Below, one piece after another: positions 5,618-12,352 of a stretch of 12,352 nt of DNA. Source of the stretch: Kiritimatiellia bacterium. GTDB taxonomy: Bacteria; Verrucomicrobiota; Kiritimatiellia; RFP12; UBA1067. The stretch is from contig JAGOBZ010000049.1 in NCBI GenBank assembly GCA_017999015.1, positions 1-12,352 on the forward strand, in the 5' to 3' direction. The notes under the pieces were generated by a model, which was not told where the DNA came from, did not search any database, and worked only from the letters and a program-made list of their open reading frames with translations. A program made the position numbers and the translations under genes. Within the stretch, counting starts at the first letter, position 1, and every line of letters starts with the position of its first letter.

Positions 5618-8347
5618 ATGAAAAAGCTTCTCTCTATCACACTGGCCTGCGCGGCGGTCTCGGCGTTCGCGACGGTCGAGTCGCACTGGGACGGCGGACG
5701 TAACACGCCGGTGCACCGCCTCGCCTTGAATGACGAATTCGGCGATGCGATCGTGCCCGGCACGCCCAACGCTCTGCCGCTGAGCACGCGCAAGACCTGC
5801 GGCCAGTGCCATGACTACGACGCCATCGCGTCCGGTTGGCATTTCAACATGTCCGGCACGAACACGGCGCACGGCCGTCGCGGCGAGCCTTGGTTCCTGA
5901 TCGATCCGCTCAGCGGGTCGCAGATCCCGATGAGCCTGCGAGGCTGGCAGGGCACCCACACGCCCGGCCAGCTTGGCATGACCGATTGGGAGTGGACCTA
6001 TACCTTTGGCCGTCACATGCCGGGCGGCGACCGCGCCGACCCCAAGGACCTCTACGCCGAAGGCGGGCCGCATGCCCGCTGGGACGTGTCGGGGCCCGTC
6101 GAAATCAACTGCTTCGCCTGCCACAGCCAGAGCACGGACTATGACCACAGCGAGTGGGTGCGCTTGATCCTGCGCCAGAATTTCCGCTGGGCAGCCACCG
6201 GCGCCATCGGACTGGGCGAGATCCGCGGCATGGGCTCGCGCGTGGCCGACTACTGGGGCGTGCTGCGCGGCCTGAACCGTGACGACGCAGTCTATGCCGT
6301 GCCGCCGCACGTGGTCTATGACACGCGGCAGTTCGACGCCAAGAACCGCACAGTGCTGCAGGTCGGTGCGCCGCGCAATGAAAACTGTCTGAACTGCCAC
6401 TCGACGTCTCAGGCCGGCATGCCGCATAAAGACATTGACGGTGATGTGCATCTGCGCGCCGGCATGAGTTGCGCCGATTGCCACGGCAATGGCGAAGACC
6501 ATGCCATCGCGCGCGGCTACGAAGGCGACACCACAGGCAAGATGGATAAGACCCGCGCCAGCGCGAGCTGCGTGGGTTGCCACATGGGGACGGATCTCGC
6601 CCGCGCCGGCCGACATGGCGCCCCCGCGCCGAAGCACGTCGGCATACCGGTCAGCCACTTCAAGGAGCTGAGCTGCACGGCCTGCCACGCGGGTGTGACG
6701 GATGAAGGTATGCTGGCGGAGGTGCGCACCTCACGCGCCAACCGCATGGGCGTCTATGGGCGCGCCCGCTGGGCCACGCCGCAGCCGTTCATTCTGGAGC
6801 CGGTCTTCGTGCGTAACGAAGCGGACAAGATCGAGCCGCGCCGCATGACGTGGCCCGCCTTCTGGGGCGTGCGTTCCGAAAACGACGCCGCGTCGATCTC
6901 GCCACTCCGTCCCGAAACCGTGACGGCGGCCTGCGCAGGTTTGTTGGACGTGCGCGAGCAGATCGGGGCGCTTTTGGGCACGCTTGCGACCGATCCCAAC
7001 GTTCCAGGCACGCCGGTGCTGGCGATCGGCGGCAAGCTTTTCAAGAAGCATCTGGACGGCTATGCCGAACCGGCCGGCGACACGACGCAGGCGGATGGGG
7101 TCTACTACCAGACCGCCACCAACCTGATTGCCGTCATTCCGGCCTTCGATCCGCATGCTGACACCGAGAAGATGAACGATGAGCAGCTCGAGGCGCGCCA
7201 GAACAATGAGAAGCTGTTGTCGAACCTCTTGCAGACGCTCGACGCCTCGGCGGCGGCCGCGACCAACGGCTTTGGCGCGGTCGTCTACGGCGATACGCTC
7301 TACTTCCGGGGCGGCGATGCCGATGCCATGATCAGCACCAACGCGCCGGCCAAGTCCGATGCGCCGGCGGTCGGCTGGTACAAAGACGGCGCCTTCACCG
7401 CGCTGGTGTCCGCCTACGCAGCCAAGAATGTCAAGGAGTTGGGCGGCAGCGCCTGCTCGATCACCGAGACGATGGTCGCAGCCGCGCTCAAGCGTCTCGC
7501 CGAGGCCGGGCACACCCGCGCGGTTTACGTCGCGCACGGCCAGGTCTGGGAACTGACTGCCGACGGCAGCCTGAACGCCAAGGTCGAGAAGGCCGCGGAA
7601 CCGGTCTCCTGGGCGGTGGGGCATGACGTGCGTCCCGCGCGTATGGCCCGCGGTGCCCGGCCGGCCAAATGCGCCGATTGCCACACGGTGGGTTCCGCCT
7701 TCTTCTTCGCCAAGGTTGCGTCGACCGGACCGCTGCTGACCGCGCGCACGCTGGTCAAGGCGCAGAACGAGTTCATGGGCCTCAGCGGCAGCTACAACAA
7801 GGTCTTCGGCACCACCTTCCTGATGCGTCCGTTCTTCAAGATCTTCCTCTGGGCGGTCTTCGTGATCCTGGTGCTGGTCGCGGTGGCCTTCACGGCCGCA
7901 GCGGTGCCGGCGCTGCTCGCCAAGGGCGGCGTTCCGTACGGCAAGCCTGCCGAGCACTTGATGGTGCTGATCGACCGCGGGGCGGCGACCGCGCTGGCGT
8001 TGGCCAGCATTTACCTGGGGCTCTCGGGGCTGCTGGGCTGGTTCTTCCATCTGATGACCGGCTATATCCTGGTCTTCCACATGGTGGGCGGCGGACTCTT
8101 CGCGGCCTGCCTGGTGGCACTGATCTGGCTGCGCGGCGGGCGCCGCATCGCGAACACCCGGCGCAACGCGCTCTGGATGGTCGTCATGCTGCTGGGTGTC
8201 GGCGTGGTCTTCACGGCGGTGGCGCCGATGATGACCTGGTTCGGCGAGGGCTGGCAGTGGGCGATGCTCTGGAGCCACCGCCTTGTGGGCATGGCGTTCC
8301 TGGCCGTCTCGGCGTGGATGCTGCTCACCGGCGGACGCAAGGAGTAG
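5618..8347 (+). CDS. Seven-haem c-type cytochrome fused to a C-terminal membrane domain
   Basis: A 909-residue exported electron-transfer protein that I cannot assign to a named family. A Sec signal peptide (MKKLLSITLACAAVSAFA) is followed by a periplasmic part with seven CxxCH haem-attachment sites, with first cysteines at 61, 165, 257, 285, 318, 353 and 685. The 330 residues between haems six and seven lack CxxCH and look like a folded insertion (about 400-675). The C-terminus has about five membrane helices (roughly 740-767, 790-812, 815-838, 850-875 and 883-905). Histidines H811, H821 and H887 in or beside helices 2, 3 and 5 could bind b-type haem, so the protein may join the quinone pool to periplasmic haems. 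The ribosome binding site AGGAAG is seven bases from the ATG. It lies between the Gfo/Idh gene and apbE (14 bases downstream), which points to a redox operon. The direction of electron flow is unknown. Confidence 0.9.
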   Translation: MKKLLSITLACAAVSAFATVESHWDGGRNTPVHRLALNDEFGDAIVPGTPNALPLSTRKTCGQCHDYDAIASGWHFNMSGTNTAHGRRGEPWFLIDPLSGSQIPMSLRGWQGTHTPGQLGMTDWEWTYTFGRHMPGGDRADPKDLYAEGGPHARWDVSGPVEINCFACHSQSTDYDHSEWVRLILRQNFRWAATGAIGLGEIRGMGSRVADYWGVLRGLNRDDAVYAVPPHVVYDTRQFDAKNRTVLQVGAPRNENCLNCHSTSQAGMPHKDIDGDVHLRAGMSCADCHGNGEDHAIARGYEGDTTGKMDKTRASASCVGCHMGTDLARAGRHGAPAPKHVGIPVSHFKELSCTACHAGVTDEGMLAEVRTSRANRMGVYGRARWATPQPFILEPVFVRNEADKIEPRRMTWPAFWGVRSENDAASISPLRPETVTAACAGLLDVREQIGALLGTLATDPNVPGTPVLAIGGKLFKKHLDGYAEPAGDTTQADGVYYQTATNLIAVIPAFDPHADTEKMNDEQLEARQNNEKLLSNLLQTLDASAAAATNGFGAVVYGDTLYFRGGDADAMISTNAPAKSDAPAVGWYKDGAFTALVSAYAAKNVKELGGSACSITETMVAAALKRLAEAGHTRAVYVAHGQVWELTADGSLNAKVEKAAEPVSWAVGHDVRPARMARGARPAKCADCHTVGSAFFFAKVASTGPLLTARTLVKAQNEFMGLSGSYNKVFGTTFLMRPFFKIFLWAVFVILVLVAVAFTAAAVPALLAKGGVPYGKPAEHLMVLIDRGAATALALASIYLGLSGLLGWFFHLMTGYILVFHMVGGGLFAACLVALIWLRGGRRIANTRRNALWMVVMLLGVGVVFTAVAPMMTWFGEGWQWAMLWSHRLVGMAFLAVSAWMLLTGGRKE

Positions 8348-8361
8348 CGCGGCGTTGTTCT

Positions 8362-9318
8362 ATGACATCTCAGGTCCACAAGTTTGAGCACCAGGCCATG
8401 TCGACGGTGTTCGAGCTGCTGATTGCGACAGAGGATCAGCAGCTCGCCCAGAGCGCGGCCCATGCGGTGTTCAAAAAGGTGGACGGTCTGGAGGAGCTGT
8501 TCAGCCGCTATCTCGACGCAAGCGAGGTGGCGCTGATCAGCCGCCTGAAACCGGGCGAGACGTTTCGCGTGGCCCCGGAACTGATGGAGCTGCTGCTGAC
8601 CGCCACGCGTGTCTGCGCGGCCACGCAAGGCGCGTTCGACGTGACGGTCGGTCCGGTGATGGACGCCCTGCGCGAGGTCAAGCACCGCTGGCGAGCGTTG
8701 ACACCGCAGGAGCGCGAAAGCGCCCTGGCCGCGTGCGGCATGCGCCGGCTGGTCATCGACACCGCGAATCTGCTGGTCGCGGTGCAGCCTGACCGGCTGG
8801 GCCGCGCCTCGCCGCTGGAGCTGGATTTCGGGGCCATCGGCAAGGGCTATGCGCTGGACATGGCCTGCCGCATGCTGTCGGAGGATTGGGACTTTACCGA
8901 TTTCCTGATGCACAGCGGCACCAGCACCGTGGTTGCGCGCGGCAGTATGGGCGACGGCCGGCCGGGTTGGCCGGTGGACGTGGGCGGCGACTGGCGTGAA
9001 CGCGCCGGCCTGCGCCACGTGCGGCTCAGCGGCGGCGCGCTCAGCGGGTCGGGTTTTGACGTAAAGGGCGCGCACGTCGTGGATGTGCGGCGGGGTGTGG
9101 CGGCGGCGCGGCATCCGGCCGCCTGGTCGTACGCGCCGACGGCAGCGGTGGCGGACGCGCTCTCGACCGCCTGTCTTGGACTGGGCTGGAGCGAGATTTG
9201 CGCCGCTTGCGCGGCGCTGGACGGTTGCGGTGCGCTGGTCGCGCGCGCGCAACCCGCATGGATGGACCGGGTGCGTAGCCCGGTGAGGCAATACGGCGCT
9301 TTTCCCGCCGTTCAATGA
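8362..9318 (+). CDS. apbE: ApbE-like FAD:protein FMN transferase
   Basis: A 318-residue member of the ApbE family, which uses FAD and Mg2+ to attach FMN covalently to Ser/Thr of partner proteins. Family landmarks are HQAMSTVFE (10-18), FDVTVGPV (92-99), LDFGAIGKGYALD (154-166), SGSGFDVKGAHVVDVRRG (228-245) and ADALSTACLGLG (264-275, with D265 as likely metal ligand). Two landmarks differ from the common form: the glycine-rich strand reads HSGTSTVVARG, and the usual HxxDPRTG is HVVDVRRG. No signal peptide or lipobox is visible, although many Gram-negative ApbE proteins are exported. The start is ATG 8362. It is 14 bases after the cytochrome stop, with an AAGGAG at 8339-8344 that is rather far away, so translation may be coupled. 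The frame stays open to 7669, but that part is the shadow of the cytochrome gene. No Dxx(S/T)GA(S/T) FMN acceptor was noticed in the neighbours, so the target is probably encoded elsewhere. Confidence 0.88.
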   Translation: MTSQVHKFEHQAMSTVFELLIATEDQQLAQSAAHAVFKKVDGLEELFSRYLDASEVALISRLKPGETFRVAPELMELLLTATRVCAATQGAFDVTVGPVMDALREVKHRWRALTPQERESALAACGMRRLVIDTANLLVAVQPDRLGRASPLELDFGAIGKGYALDMACRMLSEDWDFTDFLMHSGTSTVVARGSMGDGRPGWPVDVGGDWRERAGLRHVRLSGGALSGSGFDVKGAHVVDVRRGVAAARHPAAWSYAPTAAVADALSTACLGLGWSEICAACAALDGCGALVARAQPAWMDRVRSPVRQYGAFPAVQ

Positions 9319-9333
9319 AGCGAAGGATTTAGG

Positions 9334-9378
9334 GTCTGACGGGTCGGACAGGTCTGACGGGTCGGACAGGTCGGACAA
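9334..9378 (+). repeat. 9-base tandem repeat array 2
   Basis: Five full 9-base units: gtctgacgg (9334), gtcggacag (9343), gtctgacgg (9352), gtcggacag (9361) and gtcggacaa (9370). The array fills half of the gap between apbE and the discoidin-like gene. As RNA, GUCUGAC pairs with GUCGGAC through one G-U pair, so units 1 and 3 could pair with later units. A single AGGATTT heptamer (9324-9330), like the 7-base family at 10083, lies just before it. Confidence 0.9.
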
Positions 9379-9407
9379 ACACGAACAGAGTAACAAAGGA
9401 GGGACAC

Positions 9408-10076
9408 ATGAAACACACTGGTATGATGCTGGCGGCTGTTGTGGCGGGCCTCGCCGTGGTGGCGGGCGCGCAGGACGGAGCCAAGGTACAGTTGAAGATC
9501 GAACTGCCGAAACCGCAGTTCACGGGTACGCCCAAAGACATCCGCTCGCCGAACCTCGAGCAGGCCCGCGGCGGCAAGCCGCGTCAGCCGATCGATGTTC
9601 CGGCCGGCGCCGACAAGGTGCTCTCGAAGGACTGCAAGGTCACGTCGAGTGATCCGGAGCCGATCATCGGCGAGCTGGCGTTCATCACGGACGGCGACAA
9701 AGAGCATGACGCCGCGACGTATGTCGAACTCGGCCCCGGCACGCAGTGGGTGCAGGTCGATCTGGGTGCGGAGAAGGAAATCTACGCCGCGTGCGTGTGG
9801 CACTACCACGGCGAGGCGCGCGTCTATCGCGACGTGCTCTGCCAGATCTCCAATGACCCGGACTTCATCGACGGCGTCGTGACGGTCTTCAACAACGACC
9901 ACGACAATTCGTCGAAGCTGGGCGAAGGCAAAGAGAAAGAGTACATCGAGACCAACGAGGGCCGTCCTTTCGCCGTCAACGGCGTGAAGGGGCGCTATGT
10001 CCGCTTCTCCAGCAAGGGCAACACCTCGAACGAGATGAACCACTACACCGAGGTCGAAGTGTACGGCAAGCCCTGA
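9408..10076 (+). CDS. Secreted discoidin-like (F5/8 type C) domain protein
   Basis: A 222-residue exported protein with a Sec signal peptide (MKHTGMMLAAVVAGLAVVAGA, cleavage before QDGAK) and a proline-rich linker to about residue 65. One beta-sandwich-like domain fills the rest. Features typical of galactose-binding / F5/8 type C folds are the ITDGDK segment, WVQVDLG, a central WHYHGEARVYRDVLCQIS strand region and a final GRYVRFSSKGNTSNEMNHYTEVEVYG. Such domains bind carbohydrate or protein surfaces and rarely catalyse. No haem motif or catalytic residue set is visible. AGGAGG (9397-9402), five bases before the ATG, gives a strong start. It is the last gene of the probable redox operon, so it may be an accessory subunit or surface-binding partner; that role is inferred from position only. 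A terminator follows. Confidence 0.8.
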   Translation: MKHTGMMLAAVVAGLAVVAGAQDGAKVQLKIELPKPQFTGTPKDIRSPNLEQARGGKPRQPIDVPAGADKVLSKDCKVTSSDPEPIIGELAFITDGDKEHDAATYVELGPGTQWVQVDLGAEKEIYAACVWHYHGEARVYRDVLCQISNDPDFIDGVVTVFNNDHDNSSKLGEGKEKEYIETNEGRPFAVNGVKGRYVRFSSKGNTSNEMNHYTEVEVYGKP

Positions 10077-10082
10077 GTAGGC

Positions 10083-10110
10083 AGGATTCAGGAATTAGGA
10101 TTTAGGAGTT
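10083..10110 (+). repeat. Heptamer tandem repeat
   Basis: Four 7-base units in a row: aggattc, aggaatt, aggattt and aggagtt, starting six bases after the discoidin-like stop. The last unit also forms a small hairpin (AGGAG at 10104-10108 with CTCCT at 10114-10118). One AGGATTT copy is found at 9324-9330 next to the second 9-base array, so the two repeat families keep company. Confidence 0.75.
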
Positions 10111-10299
10111 AGCCTCCTGAGTCCGGTCATAGGGCGGTGCGGTGGACGTCAGGTCTGCCCGCCGCTCTTTTTTTGTCGGCACTGCCGCGCCCTGCGCTTT
10201 CATCTCCCCGGTGTTGAAGTAGACGGACGAGGTCGCGTCCATGCGGTTGTCGAACTCGTAATAAATCGCTGGCTTGATCGTTTGCACGGTCTGTGACAT
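10102..10299 (-). CDS. Candidate small protein of unknown function (65 residues)
   Basis: This reading frame occupies most of the gap between the discoidin-like and ABC transporter genes. Its first 45 residues (KPAIYYEFDNRMDATSSVYF and flanks) have a natural amino-acid mix and mostly G/C-ending codons, unlike the arginine/alanine-rich shadow frames nearby. Against it, no good ribosome binding site precedes the ATG, it starts only 14 bases from the divergent ABC start, and its C-terminal third overlaps the terminator-like hairpin on the other strand and ends in the heptamer repeat. It could be a true small gene, the remnant of a larger one, or chance. No family was recognised and no signal peptide or membrane segment is visible. 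Confidence 0.3.
   Translation of the reverse strand: MSQTVQTIKPAIYYEFDNRMDATSSVYFNTGEMKAQGAAVPTKKERRADLTSTAPPYDRTQEANS
10139..10174 (+). terminator. Rho-independent terminator of the redox operon
   Basis: GCGGTGG (10139-10145) pairs with CCGCCGC (10159-10165) over seven pairs with one G-U. The loop is 13 bases, and TC plus seven T residues (10168-10174) follow. It is 63 bases after the discoidin-like stop, in the right place and orientation to end that operon before the ABC transporter genes. Confidence 0.6.
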
Positions 10300-10313
10300 G
10301 CTGTGATCTGTCT

Positions 10314-11819
10314 ATGCTGGATAATGAAAAGCATGCGGCGGTGCTGGAAGCGTGCGGGGTCGGCAAGTCGTTTGGCGGCGTGCGGGCGCTGAGAGACGTT
10401 TCATTTGACGTGCGGCCCGGCGAGGTGCACGCGTTGATGGGAGAAAACGGTGCGGGCAAATCGACGCTGGTCAAGCTGCTGGCCGGCCTGCACCGTCCCG
10501 ATGCCGGCACGGTGCGTGTGCGCGGCCGGCGCGTGGCGTTGCGTTCGCCGCACGACGCCTTGCGGCGCGGCATCGTGATGATGCATCAGGAACTGATGCC
10601 TGTGCCTGAGTTGAGCGTGGCGGAAAACCTGCTGCTGGGGCGCGAGCCGCGCGGACGCTTGCCGGGCTCGATCGACCGCCGCGCGCTGCGCCGCGAGGCG
10701 CGCCGGCTGCTCGGCCTGCTGGACCTGGACCTGCCGGTCGATGCGCCGATGCGCACGCTGAGCGTGGCGGGCATGCAGACGGTCGAGATCGCGCGTGCTA
10801 TCGGCGCAAATGCTGCGGCGATCATCATGGACGAGCCGACCGCCGCCATTTCGGAGCGCGAGGTCCAGGCGCTCTTCCGTTCAATCCGTACCCTGAAAGC
10901 GCGCGGGACCGCTATCGTCTACATCACGCACAAGATGGATGAAGTGTTTCGCATCGCCGACCGCATCACGGTGCTGCGCGACGGTGAACGGGTGTGCACC
11001 GACCGCGCCGACCGTTTCAGCGAAGCCGGACTGATCGCCGCGATGGTAGGACGCGAACTCTCCGCAGGCCGTTTGCGTGTACGCGCCGCGCCGGGCGAGC
11101 GGCTGTTGGAACTGCGTGGGCTTTCGCGTCCCGGCGCGTTTCACGACGTGAGTCTGACGGTGCGGTGCGGCGAGATCGTGGGGCTCGCCGGCCTGATGGG
11201 GGCAGGGCGCAGCGAGGTTGCGGCCGCAGTGTTCGGGCTCGCGCCCGCCGCCGCCGGCGAGATCCGGGTGGACGGCCGCCCCGTGCGTGTGCGATGTCCG
11301 GCCGAGGCGATGCGGCTCGGGATCGGCATGGTCACGGAGGACCGGCGCGGTTCGGGCCTGGTGCCGCTGCTCTCGGTGCGGGAAAACATCACGCTTGCGC
11401 ATCTTGCCGACTGCTGCCGGGGGCCGTTTATCCGGCGCGCGCGCGAAGCTGACATCGCGGCGCAAACGATCGCCGCGAACGGCATCAAAACGTCCGATCC
11501 CGATCAGGCGGTGGAGCAGCTCAGCGGCGGCAATCAGCAAAAAGTGGTGATCGCGCGCGCGTTGCTCGGCCGGCCGCGGCTGATGATTTTGGACGAGCCG
11601 ACACGCGGAATTGATGTCGGCGCCAAGCGCGACGTGCACACGCTGATCGCCGGTTTGGCCGATCAAGGCTGCGCGGTGCTGCTGATCTCGTCGGAGTTGC
11701 CTGAATTGATGGCGTTGGCCGATCGGCTGGTCGTCATGCGGCAGGGACAAGTGACGGCTGAGCTGGATCCGTGCTCCGTCACGCAGGAAGAGGTGTTGTC
11801 ATATGCATTACCGGTTTGA
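10314..11819 (+). CDS. Sugar ABC transporter ATP-binding protein, RbsA/MglA-like
   Basis: A 501-residue double ATPase that powers import of a monosaccharide or similar compound at the inner membrane; E. coli RbsA has the same length. The first half has Walker A GENGAGKST (43-51), a degenerate signature LSVAGMQ, Walker B IIMDEPT (D173, E174) and the switch histidine in YITHKMDE. The second half has a Walker A-like GLMGAGRSE with arginine R299 instead of lysine, signature LSGGNQQ (403-409) and Walker B LILDEPTRGID-like LMILDEPTRGID (D427, E428). One normal and one degenerate site is usual for this family. I prefer ATG 10314; a GTG at 10293 is in frame but would overlap the divergent small frame, and neither has a clear ribosome binding site. 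The stop overlaps the permease start by 17 bases, so the two are co-translated. The substrate cannot be told without the binding protein. Confidence 0.95.
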   Translation: MLDNEKHAAVLEACGVGKSFGGVRALRDVSFDVRPGEVHALMGENGAGKSTLVKLLAGLHRPDAGTVRVRGRRVALRSPHDALRRGIVMMHQELMPVPELSVAENLLLGREPRGRLPGSIDRRALRREARRLLGLLDLDLPVDAPMRTLSVAGMQTVEIARAIGANAAAIIMDEPTAAISEREVQALFRSIRTLKARGTAIVYITHKMDEVFRIADRITVLRDGERVCTDRADRFSEAGLIAAMVGRELSAGRLRVRAAPGERLLELRGLSRPGAFHDVSLTVRCGEIVGLAGLMGAGRSEVAAAVFGLAPAAAGEIRVDGRPVRVRCPAEAMRLGIGMVTEDRRGSGLVPLLSVRENITLAHLADCCRGPFIRRAREADIAAQTIAANGIKTSDPDQAVEQLSGGNQQKVVIARALLGRPRLMILDEPTRGIDVGAKRDVHTLIAGLADQGCAVLLISSELPELMALADRLVVMRQGQVTAELDPCSVTQEEVLSYALPV

Positions 11820-12352
11820 TCGACAGAGTCTGGCGCGCGGGCTGATGGTGTGGGGGCCGCGGCTCGGGCTTGTGGCGGCGCTGCTGGCGGCGTGCGGGGT
11901 TCTCACGCTGCTGCGCCCGCATTTTCTCTCGGTGCCCAACCTGACCAATGTGGTGCGGCAGGTTTCGATCAACGGCCTGCTGGCGGTCGGGGTTACGTGG
12001 GTGCTGCTGACAGGCGGCGTCGATCTGTCGCTGGGGTCGGTGGTCGCGCTTTCCGGTGTCGTGGCCGCGCACCTGGCCCATCCCGGCATGTATCCGCTGT
12101 GGGTGCCGATCGCGGCCGGGATCGCGGCGGGCGCCGCATGCGGAGGGATCAACGGCCTGTTTGTCGCGCGTGGCGGCGTGCCGCCCTTCATCGCCACGCT
12201 GGGCATGATGACCGCCGCGCGCGGCCTGGCGCTGGTGCTCAGCGGCGGACGTCCGGTTTCGAACATGAGTCCGGCGCTGACGCGATTGGCCGGCGACTGG
12301 TCGCACGTTCCGGTGCCCGCGCTGATTCTGGGCGGGGTGGCGTTGGCGGCAG
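11803..12352 (+). CDS. Sugar ABC transporter permease, RbsC-like (partial)
   Basis: The first 183 residues of an inner-membrane permease; the gene continues off the right edge. Family landmarks are TGGVDLSLGSVVALSG (70-85), the conserved GGxDLSxGS motif of RbsC/XylH-type permeases, and PFIATLGMMTAARGLALVLS (128-147). Hydrophobic stretches lie at about 21-37, 56-90, 99-122, 127-147 and from 169. The start ATG 11803 is supported by AGGAAGAGG (11785-11793), nine bases upstream inside the ATPase gene, and by the 17-base overlap with it. Together with the ATPase it forms the core of a carbohydrate importer. A periplasmic binding protein would be expected further right. Confidence 0.9.
   Translation, partial: MHYRFDRQSLARGLMVWGPRLGLVAALLAACGVLTLLRPHFLSVPNLTNVVRQVSINGLLAVGVTWVLLTGGVDLSLGSVVALSGVVAAHLAHPGMYPLWVPIAAGIAAGAACGGINGLFVARGGVPPFIATLGMMTAARGLALVLSGGRPVSNMSPALTRLAGDWSHVPVPALILGGVALAA

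Noticed and set aside
7669..8361. Upstream extension of the apbE frame into the cytochrome gene
   Set aside because: The frame is open there only as a shadow of the cytochrome coding sequence. ApbE homology begins at HKFEHQAMST just after ATG 8362.
9334..9378. Tandem repeat as a CRISPR array
   Set aside because: Units are 9 bases and contiguous, with no spacers and no cas genes nearby.
10104..10118. AGGAG-TTAGC-CTCCT hairpin as the operon terminator
   Set aside because: No T-run follows. The hairpin at 10139-10174 with seven T residues is the better terminator.
10274..10324. Promoter for the ABC transporter genes
   Set aside because: TTGATC, TTGCAC, TATGCT and GATAAT occur, but no pair has acceptable spacing ahead of the start.

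Overview
The window is dense and GC-rich, with genes on both strands and no gap above about 240 bases. It looks like chromosomal DNA of a Gram-negative bacterium of the PVC group, possibly Kiritimatiellota or a relative. That guess rests on the combination of twin-arginine (Tat) exported Gfo/Idh/MocA and aldo/keto oxidoreductases, a secreted discoidin-like protein, a multihaem cytochrome and short G-rich tandem repeats between genes. It is an inference, not a phylogenetic placement. No rRNA, tRNA, CRISPR array, transposase or phage gene was seen.

Layout. The left edge holds the start of a ferredoxin gene (minus strand). A 226-base divergent gap with a good polA promoter follows, then a complete DNA polymerase I with intact proofreading and polymerase motifs. 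Convergent with polA, 22 bases away, is a Tat-exported aldo/keto reductase. Its promoter lies in a 236-base divergent region that also holds a terminator-like hairpin, a 12-base palindrome and a possible promoter for the genes to the right. Four co-directional genes follow: a Tat-exported Gfo/Idh/MocA oxidoreductase; a seven-haem c-type cytochrome fused to a five-helix membrane domain; an ApbE-type FMN transferase without a signal peptide; and a small secreted discoidin-like protein that ends before a rho-independent terminator. The right edge holds a sugar-type ABC transporter: an RbsA/MglA-like double ATPase overlapping the start of an RbsC-like permease that runs off the window.

How the genes may work together. 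The Gfo/Idh, cytochrome, ApbE and discoidin genes form a probable operon whose products act mostly outside the cytoplasm. I infer a redox module in which exported oxidoreductases act on carbohydrate-like substrates and a membrane-anchored multihaem cytochrome passes electrons to or from the quinone pool, with ApbE flavinylating a partner encoded elsewhere. None of this is proven by the sequence. Two junctions of the operon carry five-unit arrays of a 9-base repeat (consensus GTCGGACAG-like). The variants of this repeat can pair with each other in RNA, which makes them the most unusual non-coding structure here. A second, 7-base repeat family (AGGATTT-like) lies after the last gene and as one copy next to the second 9-base array.
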